DNA from: Liolophura sinensis
Lineage: Eukaryota; Mollusca; Polyplacophora; Chitonida; Chitonidae
DNA length: 64,000 bases
Reading direction: 5' to 3'
Assembly: GCF_032854445.1 (NCBI RefSeq)
Contig: NC_088299.1
Location: 11,031,608 to 11,095,607, forward strand
Both the position numbers and the translations under genes were made by a program. This document shows positions 46,370 to 58,900 of the stretch, piece after piece. Position 1 is the first letter of the stretch. The number at the start of each line of letters is the position of its first letter. The notes beneath the pieces are model-generated. The model saw only the letters and a list, made by a program, of their open reading frames with translations. It was not told the DNA's origin and searched no databases.

Positions 46370-46637
46370 AGAGCCGGCTGTGCGTGGGAATGTCTGCCAG
46401 CAACCTGCGGCACAATGACACAGGAGCCTCTTATGAATGCGACCGCCGTGAGTTCAAGTCGAGCTCACGTTGGCTTCCTCTCCAGTCATACGTGGGAAGG
46501 TCTGCCACCAACCTTCGGATTGTCGTTGGTTTCCCAAAGCTCTGCCCAGTTTTCTCCCTCTATATTGCTTGCCGCCGTAGTATATTAGTGAAATATTCTA
46601 GAGTATGGCGTAAAACACCAATCAGTTAAATAAATAA
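46370..46637 (+). mobile_element. V-SINE, with a duplicated or rearranged 5' segment
   Basis: A copy of gtgcgtgggaatgtctgcca, gcaacctgcgg precedes the head-type sequence (cacaatgacacaggagcctc). The normal order then follows, including a second cgtgggaaggtctgccacca, to the tail caccaatcagttaaataaat. This is either two nested copies or an internal duplication. Confidence 0.8.
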
Positions 46638-47984
46638 TTATTCCCTACTTTTGTTTTGATTATTCGCTGGACTTTTCACTCTACATATGTAATTTATTTT
46701 TTCTCCCATTTCATGTCCGCTCGGAATACAGAGCCAAGTCCTAGTTACTTTATTTCTGTCAGTTGAAATTCTTCCCAACGTGGGTTTGTCAAACTCTCTG
46801 TCCTTGATAAATAAAAGTAAATAAATAAAAGCATTTAAAACGTCACACTAAGTCTGCAAACATATTCCAGATCAGAATACCGTTGGTTTAACTGTGGTAA
46901 CAGAACACGGGCCAAACCCACAAAGCCATTTCCGACTTAAGTCAAAGTTTGAAATACGATCTCAAAACTTTATTTTTAATTTTTAGCAATTAAAATATTA
47001 GCAACTTACTCACCAGAGACATGTCTGAGTTTTTGAAAACAAAATAACATTGCTTTTGACAATAACGGAGGGTCATAAAAAAGTCGGTTTCATAATGGCA
47101 TGAACTGACACCATTTGTAATTAAAAATAAAATTGAACTTAGTTTAATATCTGTAGAAGCGAGAACACCTGTAGGCTCGCAGGCTTTAAAATATTGTATT
47201 CAGCAAAGACTATCCATCACGGGTATAAAAGGCCGAATGCTCTTCAGTTCTTAAAATTTTATCAGTGGCAGAAGCATGATACGTTTTAAAGCGATCAGTT
47301 CCGTAAAACGGACACAAAATCACTATTAGATCATAATTGTTCTAATTTTACGGACGCTTGGCCTGCACTTTTTAGCCATACACATATAATTGTAACAATG
47401 ATAAAAGTTCCTCTTTTTTACATTGATAGTCACGCCATTGAAGAACATATCGAATTCTTTTCATTTCCGAAAAAAACTGGACGAGAAATGTAGTTCTTGT
47501 CTTTTAGCACTTACTTATATCTGTCCTAAAATAACAAGAATCACAGTATATCTTTATACACCATCATTATATACTGGTTTGTTGACGGGCAGATTGACTG
47601 CATAGCTGACTAATAAAGTTCATGAATTGATGACCGGTTATATACCTGCATAAGTGAGTAAGAATGAATGATTAGGCTTTGAGAAGATGCTTTGGTTGAA
47701 TCTCAGCGATATCGTGTTGACAAGTGCATGGAGAATAATCGTAAACGCATCTAAACCACTCATGCAGTGACCTCTTCAAACAATTAACACATGCTTGGCC
47801 TGAACTCAGATCCCTTAATCTGAACACAGATAACTCTTACTTGAAACCGCGGACATTCCGGACATTCGCCGCTCTGTACGCTTTAGCCTTCTCTCGAAAA
47901 CAGCTGGGTGAAACAGATCTGTGCGTCGATACAGGCCTCGTATACCATTGGTTAACGAAGATGGACGTTCCAGGGGCCGGTTCC
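46638..47984. other. Unassigned AT-rich stretch
   Basis: No gene-like frame was found. The phrase cacaaagccatttccgactt (near 46920) resembles the start of the array at 47985. Confidence 0.3.
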
Positions 47985-48275
47985 GCATACAAAAGCCTTT
48001 TCTGACTCAAGTCAAAATTTAAAAACCGCCTCCTCAAAACTTACTAGAAAATTCCGCGTACAAAACCTTTTCTGACTCAAAACTTACTAAAAATTCCGCG
48101 TACAAAGCCTTTTCTCACTCAAGTCGAAATTTAAAAACCGCCTCCTCAAAACTTACTAGAAAATTCCGCGTACAAAACCTTTTCTGACTCAAAACTTACT
48201 AGAAAATTCCGCGTGCAAAGCCTTTTCTCACTCAAATTTAAAAACCGCCTCCTCAAAACTTACTAGAAAATGAAA
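47985..48275. repeat. Composite tandem array with long and short units
   Basis: Long units (ccttttctgactcaagtcaa, aaccgcctcctcaaaactta, ctagaaaattccgcgtac) alternate with short units lacking the middle block. This gives a two-unit period of about 120 bp repeated about 2.5 times. Confidence 0.8.
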
Positions 48276-48384
48276 TTTATACATATTTGCTACATTTATC
48301 TGGTGGTTACAGTTTTAATTTATACAATTTTAATCTATACGAAATAAGCTCTAATACAACATTTAAAAACTTTGGCTTAAGTCA

Positions 48385-48560
48385 GGAATGGTTATGTTGA
48401 ATCGGTCACTGGTCAATAATCGCAAAGCTAATTCCCACAACGACGTCAAACACAAAGTACCCCAAAGAACAAAGAAAGTATAGGCTATAAAGTACGAAAT
48501 TTTACCGCGCATATCGGGCCATTCGCCGTTTTACTACACCTTGTACTCGTTCAAACGAGG
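48385..48560 (-). repeat. Dispersed repeat family E
   Basis: ggtcaataatcgcaaagcta, attcccacaacgacgtcaaa and accccaaagaacaaagaaag align with 5095..5345. Confidence 0.55.
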
Positions 48561-49380
48561 GGTGAAAATGTTGTCCAAAGCTAAGTGTTTTTGAACTTCA
48601 CAGTTAAGTTTACACCAAGTTTGGGCAGATTGGTCTGTTGTCTAACATATTAAATTTCCAGTCTTCACCATAATAGAGTCGATTATTATCCATCAGAGTA
48701 GTTTGTTTGCTTTCTAATTGGTCAATTGCCATCCGATAGGGACTCGTATTGGGTGCCTTATTCACCCGATACAGCAAAACCTCCTTTCCACACACCTGAT
48801 ACGGTAGTTACTATGGGAAAGCGCGATATCTGACGTATAGGTCTAGGCCTACTTCTTTTTGGTGTAGCAAAGAACAAGAACATACATGTAGTTAACACTC
48901 TATCAATGTATTTAGAAAGATATCTAAAAAATAAGCATGGGAAACGTTATAGCACGCTCTGGCCCGTCTGGGTTATCAGTACTGGCCAGTCATCTTGAGA
49001 TCCACTGCTCTCGACAGCTATCACCCAAGTCGACACCCGTACTTCGCCAGTCCTTTGATGTACCCTCGCCTTCTCAGCTTTAACAATTAAATTGAAACAG
49101 GCATCTCTCGAACTCTCTATCGAGAAATAATCAAACCGCTGAACTCTGAGCATTTTCGTTGAAAATATTTCCTATCGAATGCTACTTGGCACATGTTTTT
49201 TGGCAACAGTATAACTACTAATCAACTTGTTTTCTGCTCTACATTCCTTCACAAGTTCGCCCGCCAGTGAACGGTCTATATGCAGAAGAGGATGGTTGTC
49301 ATATTGTGATGTCACAACTTGCGGAACACATAAATAGACGTGATTCGTATAGGGCTAGTGTGAGACATCGGAGCGGTATA
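48561..49380. other. Unassigned non-coding stretch
   Basis: No gene or repeat was recognised. Confidence 0.3.
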
Positions 49381-49605
49381 GAGTGAGTGAGCGCGTGAGT
49401 GATTCTAATGTCCTACTTCACAATTTTTCAGTGATATGACCACGAAGGAATCCTTAGAGTGCATGTAATGTGCCTCCTTGTTGCAGAAGCGCTTTTTTTT
49501 TTATCTAGTGCTACTTCACTTACCGAAGGCAAGTAAGTCGCCCCACTCAAACCATTGCACTGATATGGGTCAACGAGTCGTTGCACTATCCCCTTCGGTA
49601 TAGAA
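49381..49605 (-). mobile_element. SINE family C, 5' truncated
   Basis: gagtgagtgagcgcgtgagt, acttcacaatttttcagtga, cttaccgaaggcaagtaagt and atatgggtcaacgagtcgtt match 10691..11055 in reverse complement. The tRNA-like head is missing. Confidence 0.8.
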
Positions 49606-49889
49606 AAACACCAACTACCATCTCTCCGGGATAATACATTCGTTATCATGGTTGGTTGAGGGGGAACACGAAGTGATAATATACCATGATATTTCTGCTT
49701 CCCATTGCTTCAGTCGAGTGATGTGCCCGGATATATGCTGTCTCGAATAAAACACGATGGTTATGGTACGTTAAATGACCTTTAAATCCTTAGTTTTTTA
49801 GTATTTGAAGGACCTCGTGTGGGTAAATGTCTTCAAAACCGTAGCGTGGATAGTATATAAAGACCAGAAGTCATTAGGTATCCATACAT

Positions 49890-50000
49890 ATTATCTTCTT
49901 GTGGCAGAGCGAATCCATGCCAACAAAGTGCTGCCGCCAATGAAGTGTCATGTAGAAGACACTAAACATGACACCCCACTCAGTCACATTATACTGGCTA
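49890..50000 (-). mobile_element. SINE family D fragment
   Basis: caacaaagtgctgccgccaa, agaagacactaaacatgaca and ccccactcagtcacattata match the copy at 19400..19690. Confidence 0.5.
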
Positions 50001-50289
50001 TCATCTAACATTGCTTCGTACTGAATTTGTCCACTGATATGACCTTTAAAGTTGTAGATTGTGTAGTCGACTTTTATGTAAAGACAGGAAAGAAATATGT
50101 TTGTCCATTTTCAGTAAAAGAGCTATTTTGTAACGCATTCGTGTATACTGTAGCAGCGATTAGCCGGAAATCAACCACAGTGTCCATGAAAGACACAGTA
50201 TTTGATATAAGCGCCATTCAATGGTCGCGTAGTTTTTGTGGATTGGCTTAAATCGGGCTGTATTCCAGAATGTATTTAAAAAATTCTAC

Positions 50290-50653
50290 ACCGCTTATCA
50301 ACAAATCGCAAACAATTTCCACCTATTGGAGTATCTGTACACTGTTGGTATATGGTTTAACCGAATTTCACATAGATCTTATTAATGAGAAATTCCAGCA
50401 ACTCGATGAAGAACGCAAGATCCCTTGAATGGTGACCCTTGTAAGTAGTGGAACTGAAGAAGGCTTTGCTGTTTTTGACGTTTATATAGCCAATATTATT
50501 AAACACCGTAACAGTTAGTGATGAAATTCTATCAATTAAATCTTTGTGAGGAATAGTAGTACAGAGAGTAGGAGAAATCCCAAGTATTGCAGGACGACAC
50601 GAAAAGTCATGTACGAGGACGTCTCTCTGATTTATTGGGAATTGTTTTTCCAC
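50290..50653 (-). pseudogene. Penelope-like retroelement, reverse transcriptase relic
   Basis: The minus frame from 50653 reads LCTTIPHKDLIDRISSL (compare the LYTT-PH motif before RT palm motif A in Penelope-like elements), then KAFFSSTTYKG and LLEFLINKIYVKFG, and stops. In a shifted frame just after it continues IYQQ....TPIGGNC, the expected FQQ..GIPMG-NC motif with substitutions. At least one frameshift and the absence of the YADD region show a dead fragment. The family call is from recalled motif patterns. Confidence 0.7.
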
Positions 50654-50734
50654 AACTACATATATTGTAAGAAAGGCTTACAAACCTTTTGTGTTGGACG
50701 TTAGTTTTTTGTTTTACATTCCTTTCTCTCTCTT

Positions 50735-51115
50735 TTAAATGGAGTTTGTAATTATATTGTATTCCTGTATAAACCAGGATTCTGCTGGTGGATTAAACAT
50801 CTCCGAGGCCTTTTCCCTTTGCATTTAGTGGTATTGCATGTTAAATGTGATGACAACAGTGACAACAGTAGACCAGTCACGTCTGCTAAATTGCAATTAA
50901 CATTACTGCATTTTTTAAATCCAATTCTGCTTCGTGTAATTGCTACTATTTATGCATTTACATGAACAGTTAGAAAAACCCTAACTGATGTAAATAAGAG
51001 GACGTGTTTCGCCGGTTACGTGGGTCCATTTGCCAACTACCACACTGTCGTCGCTGCGCTGGCTTTTCTCTCTATGCTATACGTCTTAGTTATATTATTT
51101 GCACTAACACAAATA
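50735..51115 (+). repeat. Dispersed repeat family F, longest copy
   Basis: In order: ttgtattcctgtataaacca, ggattctgctggtggattaa, tgctactatttatgcattta, catgaacagttagaaaaacc, ccacactgtcgtcgctgcgc. It begins just beyond the RT relic. Confidence 0.65.
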
Positions 51116-51694
51116 AATGTGTAGGCTAGCATGATGTTGGGCGCTTTAGTTCCCTAAGCATCATGTCTTGCAAGAAGAACTAGAGAATATTTGTCATGTC
51201 ATTGGCTGTTCCGACGTCTACAAGTTATTACCATGCCGGGGCCGTTTGGATCAACGAGAAGCGCGGAACCAATGTTATACCGCTGAACAATTAACAAGCA
51301 AGTAAGGTAGCGTTTAACTGCACGCTTGTCACAGGGAAACCGTATGCTGTGATCTTGAGTTGTGTGAGGTATAACTACTCCCCCACCTTCACAAATAACT
51401 TCATCTCTCCCAGTATCGATAATTGTGGGTTGACCCCGGTAGTTATCAGAACCTCTACACAATATCCCGGTCGGTACGGTAAAACATTTACATGGTTTCG
51501 TTTGTAAACACTCATAAGCGTAATCGATTTCCTTATATAGCTCACTGCGTCTATAAATACTATCTCATCCTAAAATAAAACAGTTAACCATCTCTTCCAA
51601 CCCTCGGGGATTAAACCCCACTCGTCCGCAACAATGTCCGCATGGCTTAGTCCAGGAAAAGGGCACATTGTGAAGAACTGAAGTATTTCACAGA

Positions 51695-51696
<2 letters not shown>
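51116..51696. other. Unassigned non-coding stretch
   Basis: A minus frame of 87 codons (51199..51462) shows no family features. Confidence 0.3.
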
Positions 51697-51743
<47 letters not shown>

Positions 51744-51800
51744 ACCTTATACCGTCTTTCTGATTGACCAGAAGGTTTGCATCTTTTTTTCAGAATAGAA

Positions 51801-51866
<66 letters not shown>
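51697..51866. repeat. Twin (TA)n arrays, 51697..51740 and 51804..51866
   Basis: Two pure TA runs (22 and about 31 repeats) are separated by 63 bp of unique sequence. Each is self-complementary and could extrude as a cruciform. Confidence 0.95.
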
Positions 51867-51870
<4 letters not shown>

Positions 51871-52669
51871 CGATTTTATAATATACATATTCATTAAATA
51901 AGTAATTAGGTTTTACAGAGTAAATGTTGGTGTGAACGAGGATTGTGGATAGTAGACGTGGAAAAAAATTGAAAGGCAAGAGACAATCCATGTGGAAAAT
52001 GACCTAACAGGTGCTCCAGAAAGAGAATGAGATTTATTAAAAGCCGTATAATTATATTTCCTGTTTGTTGTCTTTCACAAACTTTAAAAACTGTTACCGC
52101 TATTCAGATTATAAAGTGGTCATCTAACCAGGTAGAGCCATTCACCTACCGAAATGGGGTCTACGAAAGTGACAGTCTAACAAAGTTCTGTGTGAAAGTT
52201 AGATCAAAAGCATCTTTGGCGTGTGAAAAAGTTGAAAGCGATTTAAACTATATATACCACAAGGACATACTGTTTGAGTAAAAGACAACAGTATAAGTGG
52301 GACCAATAGTAAACTAACATATATCACGGCAAAAATTTTTTATTTCTATTCTAACGTATCATATATGCTGCATATGTATAGGACCTTAAGCTTATGTAAC
52401 GCGATGTTATGCCCATGTAAACTCACAACGTACCATAAAAGATAATACCATAAAACTGTTCTACTGGACAATGTAGGCCTATATTATTTACTGACGTTGC
52501 GGCGACAACCTATCGCCTTCAACAGAGTAAGATGTTATTAAATAATTCCTATTTATATTGAAGATAAAGACCAAAACAAAGTGCACAAACCAGTATGTAC
52601 AAGTTTCATGTTGAACACAGTTAATTAACATATTTTCAACGCTGTGTCCCAGGTGTGTGATAAGTTAAA
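51867..52669. other. Unassigned non-coding stretch
   Basis: An 84-codon plus frame (52027..52281) has no recognised domain. Confidence 0.3.
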
Positions 52670-52990
52670 CCTGATTTCTCCATTGCAATTGAGAGTGGGA
52701 TTTTTTAACCTTTACAGAAATGGCTTCCTTAACCCCTCTCTCAAACTATTGGGACTCCTTGGATAAAATATTTACGTTATCCCCATGAAAACTGTGACCT
52801 GAATTACATATATGTTGGAACACAGCGGAATCATAGCCACTAGATGCGGGTTTTTTGGTGTTGTTTAACACGGTTACTTAGTGGCTGCGGTGTTTCACCA
52901 ATATATGAATCCTTGCATGTGACAATGTACCAGTTAATGTATGAGTTGTGGTGGTCTCCTAGTAGGTGCAACTTGCCTGTCGATACATGG
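52670..52990 (-). pseudogene. Penelope-like retroelement, GIY-YIG endonuclease relic
   Basis: The minus frame reads YINWYIVTCKDSYIGETPQP, then LSNRVKQHQKTRI and a stop: the GIY-YIG core with YIGET and the R..H helix. After a frameshift it continues SAVFQHICNSGHSF, then NVNILSKE, an in-frame TAG, and FERGVKEAISVKVKK. The order (SGHSF, then ..RGVKEAI) is that of the C-terminal domain of Penelope-like proteins. One frameshift and one nonsense codon mark it as dead. Confidence 0.75.
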
Positions 52991-53084
52991 CGTGGGTTTA
53001 TAGCTGACCTTAAATCCCCCCCCCCCCCCAACACACACACACATATCACCACCCCCTTTCCCAATTCTTAGTTCATTTGGGACC

Positions 53085-53290
53085 TTGGTGACATAAAATA
53101 ATCGCCGACGTTTCTGTCAAACGTTCTTTGAAGACCACATGACTTCCGACAATTTACGAAGTCCGTCGTTTACTTTAGGAGGTTGGCGGTAGTATACTCC
53201 ATGCACTCTGCTTCCCTCCTCTCGGTTTCCATTCATGTGAAGACAGTTTGCCTAACATCTTTGACAAATCAGAAGCTACAGTTTTTTTTA
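53085..53290 (+). mobile_element. SINE family B
   Basis: gaccttggtgacataaaata, cgtcgtttactttaggaggt, atgcactctgcttccctcct in the same order as 30150..30365. Confidence 0.45.
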
Positions 53291-54047
53291 ACCTTTTTTT
53301 ACCTTTGTAGACAAGAGAGTTCTATCTCAAAGCTCTCCTATTGCCGAGGATTCCCCTGGTTTTGACAAAATTCCTGAAACTCACTTACATTATTTCAGAA
53401 CCAATTGCAGAAGCCTTTGTTAAATTATTGCATTATTTGCCATGATATATCACTGATTTGTAAAACATGAGTAAATGTCGCTGATAATTGTTTTCATCTT
53501 TACCCAAGTTATAGGATATTGTTGATGAGTTGTTTGTGAGGAAGAACGAATATATTATCTTCCTGAGATCAATTATTTTATCACCTCAGAAACAGAGGAG
53601 AGATCAGGTGGTTTTATATGTAGCTTAATCTATCTTTTGTAGTACTTACACTTTATTACAGCCATACGCTGTGCGCAATGCAGAATCCGACTTTTTAATT
53701 GATCTTTTTTTAAAAATTATTTTTGTTGAAGACCCTCAAATGCAGTATTGAGATTTACAATTGGTCTCTATGATATCAAATACATTGTGATTCCAGCAGG
53801 CGAGTTACAGAGTTTATTACCTTTCCAACAAAACATTCTGCCATTACAAAGTTCATATTGGAAGCAGTTTATTCCTGGCTTTCCACACATCATCGCTTTT
53901 ATTATCCATGCAAACACTTTTGAGGTTAGTCACGTATATAGACGGTCCAACAAAATCGGTTTAGCATGCAATTCATAACGTTAAGTTCAAATGTTCTTGC
54001 TTGGTTATTGAACAGTTTCAAATGCCTTAGTCATCATGTATGACCAG
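53291..54047. other. Unassigned AT-rich stretch
   Basis: No gene or shared repeat was recognised. Confidence 0.3.
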
Positions 54048-54245
54048 TTTATTTGATTGATGTTTTACGTCGTTCTCAAGTACTCAAGAATAGTTCACTT
54101 ATACGACAACCAACGATCATGCGCAGGCTTGCTGGCAGACCTTCCCACTTACGGAAGAGGAGAGGAAGCCAGCATTAGCATTGGTGAGAGCCTTGTGGGC
54201 CCTGCTCCTGCAGAGAACATTAACTACCTCTGCCAAGGAGGCCCC
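54048..54245 (-). mobile_element. V-SINE with internal deletion
   Basis: Inverted tail (gattgatgttttacgtcgtt), a direct ctcaag duplication, loss of most of the gtgggaggaaacc block, and head end gccaaggaggcccc. Confidence 0.8.
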
Positions 54246-54940
54246 ACGACCATTTTAAGCCTGCCGTTCAAGGTTCGGCTGAAGCTAGTCTAGGCGCCTT
54301 GATTTAGGAGATTGTTGTAATAAACTGGTCAGGGAGCAGGTGACTTCAAATACGTTTTCATTTCTGTCAGAAGCTTGCGTTAATCATTCTCTCTGTTGAC
54401 TAAAGTATCGATTACATTTCAGCATAGTGAAAAAGACGGAGTGTAAAGGCCTGTAGCATTTCAGCTGTATGCACTGGTCACTGTAGAACTCACATCAGAG
54501 TTACCCTAGGCTCATGCAAACATTTTAAGTTCTGTATGTAGCTTATACATGTCAGATCCCGGTTCAAACCCCGCATTAGTCATGTATAAAAGACTATTAA
54601 TATTAGCTTCGCATTATGCGTTCATTATACAACTTGGCTTTTTCGGTGTTTAACGCTTTACCAGAGATCATATCACCTATACCACGACGGCCAGCATTAT
54701 GGCGGAAGGAAGCATTTATATTGTTAAAATAACACTTTCTAAAGTGCTAAGAACTGAAACCCTGAAATGGGCGTAATTTAACACTTAATGTCATCTTAAC
54801 ACTTATAGGTGTTGTGTTCTGTTATTGTGTTTTACAATAGGCCTAAATATCGTAATAAAGTCTCGCAATCTAATTTGCAAATAATCATTACTAGGCCTGA
54901 CAATGTTCGGATTACGTCCTTCACAATAAACATCATTTAA
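54246..54940. other. Mostly unassigned stretch
   Basis: A weak inverted SINE body (cgacggccagcattatggcg) lies at 54640..54715; nothing else was recognised. Confidence 0.3.
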
Positions 54941-55020
54941 TATTGTTGTAACATTTTACCACTGTTGTAAGATTTTAACATTGATGTAACATTTTAAAAT
55001 TGTTATAACATTTTAACACT
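54941..55020. repeat. Short tandem array, about 21-bp unit, 4 copies
   Basis: Units of the type attgttgtaacattttacca recur with substitutions. Confidence 0.65.
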
Positions 55021-55509
55021 TGGAAAATAATAACATTTTTACATTTAGAAAATGAAAACATTTGAACTTTTGTATTTTATCAGCTCATGAACATATCGTC
55101 GTTAGTTCAGCGTCTGAAAAATGGGATTTTTTCGAGTGTAAACACTAAGATATTTTCAAGGTCAAATGTCTCATATTGGCATTTGTCTCGTTACATGTCG
55201 ATGACCGTATAGTCAGATGTTTATGTTCTGTAAAATTAAGATATGTAAAGATGCTTAGCCTTTTGCCAATTCACAACAAAGCAAATCCCAACACTTTAAA
55301 TTTCGAAATCAGACATGTCAGGCAGTGGCCTCCACTTCATCCACAATGACCCACGGCTGTTTTATTTTTAGATATCTTTGCTAATTTTTCCCAAAATGTA
55401 ACACATTGAGGGGGCATACAGTGTCCTTAATAACATATCTTAACTAATGCAGTGACTTTAATTTTAAGCCCTTTGCCCCATGTATGTAAACCAGGTGGCT
55501 TCTGCACGT

Positions 55510-55810
55510 ATAGGACTACCGACGATATTAAAGAGGCCACACCGGAGTTTTTTTTTAGCAAAAAAATCCATATGCGAACATTAAATCAAATTTTCTGTAC
55601 TCACTAAAAACAGCTTCAGTTATTGTCTTTCCGTAAAAATGAAACTCGGACCTGAAATTCATATAATGTTCGAAAAAGTTAAAGCGTTATAAATTTTAAG
55701 AATTTTATTATGAATTTTGAACGGTAACACTTGCACAGGCGAGGCGCATATTTAATCTTTGTTTGGGTTATTCTCAAAGAGCAGCAAAAATTCGATTAGA
55801 TCTGCGCTGA
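55510..55810 (+). repeat. Dispersed repeat family G
   Basis: tttttagcaaaaaaatccat, gttattgtctttccgtaaa and tttgaacggtaacacttgca share order and sequence with 18550..18900. Confidence 0.4.
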
Positions 55811-55964
55811 TCTACTTTTTGCTAAATATCTTGAATATAGGCTCTTAAAATGTACAGGCTAGTCTCATTAAGATTGAGTTTATGGAGGTTTAGGGATGGT
55901 TGTATCAGTCCTGAGGCATCTTGCAGCATCTGACGGGAATCACCTTATGTGACGGATGTAGAAT

Positions 55965-58900
55965 AAACTGATGTTGTAGATAACACCCATGTGTTCGATG
56001 GATGAGCGAAGATACCTGAGTGTTGTAGATAACACCCATGTGTTCGATGGGTGAGCGATGATACCTGAGTGTTGTAGATAACACACATGTGTTAGATGGA
56101 TGAGCGAGGAAACCTGAGAGTTGTAGATAACACCCATGTGTTCGATGGATGAGCGAGGATACCTAAGTGTTGTAGATAACACCCATGTGTTCAATGGATG
56201 AGCGAGGATACCTGAGTGTTGTAGATAACACCCATGTGTTCGATGGATGAGCCAGGATACCTGAGTGTTGTAGATAACACCTATGTGTTCGATGGGTGAG
56301 CGAGGATACCTAAGAGTTGTAGATAACACCCATGTGTTCGATGGATGAGCGAGGATACCTGAGTGTTGTGGATAACACCCATGCGTTCGATGGATGAGCG
56401 AAGATACCTGAGTGTTGTAGATAACACCCATGTGTTCGATGGATGAGCGAGGATACCTGAGTGTTGTAGATAACACCCATGTGTTCGATGGATGAGCGAG
56501 GATACCTGAGTGTTGTAGATAACACACATGTGTTAGATGGATGAGCAAGGAAACCTGAGAGTTGTAGATAACACCCATGTGTTCAATGGATGAGCGAGGA
56601 TACCTAAGTGTTGTAGATAACACCCATGTGTTCAATGGATGAGCGAAGATACCTGAATGTTGTAGATAACACCAATGTGTTCGATGGATGAGCCAGGATA
56701 CCTGAGTGTTGTAGATAACACCCATGTGTTCGATAGGTGAGCGAGGGTACCTGAGAGTTGTAGATAACACCCATGTGTTCGATGGATGAGCGACGATACC
56801 TGAGTGTTGTGGATAACACCCATGCGTTCGATGGATGATCGAAGATACCTGGGTGTTGCAGATAACACCCATGTGTTCGATGGATGAGCGAGGATACCTG
56901 AGAGTTGTAGATAACACCCATGTGTTCGATGGACGAGCGACGATACCTGAGTGTTGTAAATAACACCCATGTGTTCGATGGATGAGCGAAGATACCTGGG
57001 TGTTGTAGATAACACCCATGTGTTCGATGGATGAGCGAAGATACCTGGGTGTTGTAGATAACACCAATGTGTTCGATGGATGAGTGAGGATACCTGAGTG
57101 TTGTAGATAACACCCATGTGTTCAATGGATGAGCGAAGATACCTGGGTGTTGTAGATAACACCCATGTGTTCGATGGATGAGCGAAGATACCTGGGTGTT
57201 GTAGATAACACCAATGTGTTCGATGGATGAGCGACGATACCTGAGTGTTGTGGATAACACCCATGTGTCCGATGGATGAGCGAAGATACCTGGGTGTTGT
57301 AGATAACCCCCATGTGTTCGATGGATGAGTGAGGATACCTGAGTGTTGTAGGTAACACCAATGTGTTCGATGGATGAGCCAGGATACCTGGGTGTTGTAG
57401 ATAACACCCATGTGTCCGATGGATGAGCGAAGATACCTGGGTGTTGTAGATAACCCCCATGTGTTGGATGGATGAGTGAGGATACCTTAGTGTTGTAGGT
57501 AACACCAATGTGTTCGATGGATGAGCCAGGATACCTGGGTGTTGTAGATAACACCCATGTGTTCGATGGATGAGCGAAGATACCTGAGTGTTGTAGATAA
57601 CACCCATGTGTTCGATGGATGAGCGAAGATACCTGAGTGTTGTAGATAACACCCATGTGTTCGATGGATGAGCGAGGATACCTGAGTGTTGTGGATAACA
57701 CCCATGCGTTCGATGGATGATCGAAGATACCTGGGTGTTGCAGATAACACCCATGTGTTCGATGGATGAGCGAGGATACCTGAGAGTTGTAGATAACACC
57801 CATGTGTTCGATGGACGAGCGACGATACCTGAGTGTTGTAAATAACACCCATGTGTTCGATGGATGAGCGAAGATACCTGGGTGTTGTAGATAACACCCA
57901 TGTGTTCGATGGATGAGCGAAGATACCTGGGTGTTGTAGATAACACCAATGTGTTCGATGGATGAGCCAGGATACCTGAGTGTTGTAGATAACACCCATG
58001 TGTTCAATGGATGAGCGAAGATACCTGGGTGTTGTAGATAACACCCATGTGTTCGATGGATGAGCGAAGATACCTGGGTGTTGTAGATAACACCAATGTG
58101 TTCGATGGATGAGCGACGATACCTGAGTGTTGTGGATAACACCCATGTGTCCGATGGATGAGCGAAGATACCTGGGTGTTGTAGATAACCCCCATGTGTT
58201 GGATGGATGAGTGAGGATACCTGAGTGTTGTAGGTAACACCAATGTGTTCGATGGATGAGCCAGGATACCTGGGTGTTGTAGATAACAGCCATGTGTCCG
58301 ATGGATGAGCGAAGATACCTGGGTGTTGTAGATAACCCCCATGTGTTGGATGGATGAGTGAGGATACCTTAGTGTTGTAGGTAACACCAATGTGTTCGAT
58401 GGATGAGCCAGGATACCTGGGTGTTGTAGATAACACCCATGTGTTCGATGGATGAGCGAAGATACCTGAGTGTTGTAGATAACACCCATGTGTTCGATGG
58501 ATGAGCGAAGATACCTGAGTGTTGTAGATAACACCCATGTGTTCGATGGATGAGCGAGGATACCTGAGTGTTGTGGATAACACCCATGTGTTCGATGGGT
58601 GAGCGAGGATACCTGAGTGTTGTAGGTAACACCAATGTGTTCGATGGATGAGCGAAGATACCTGAGTGTTGTAGATAACACCCATGTGTTCGATGGATGA
58701 GCCAGGATACCTGAGTGTTGTAGATAACACCTATGTGTTCGATGGGTGAGCGAGGATACCTAAGAGTTGTAGATAACACCCATGTGTTCGATGGATGAGC
58801 GAGGATACCTGAGTGTTGTGGATAACACCCATGCGTTCGATGGATGAGCGAAGATACCTGAGTGTTGTAGATAACACCCATGTGTTCGATGGATGAGCGA

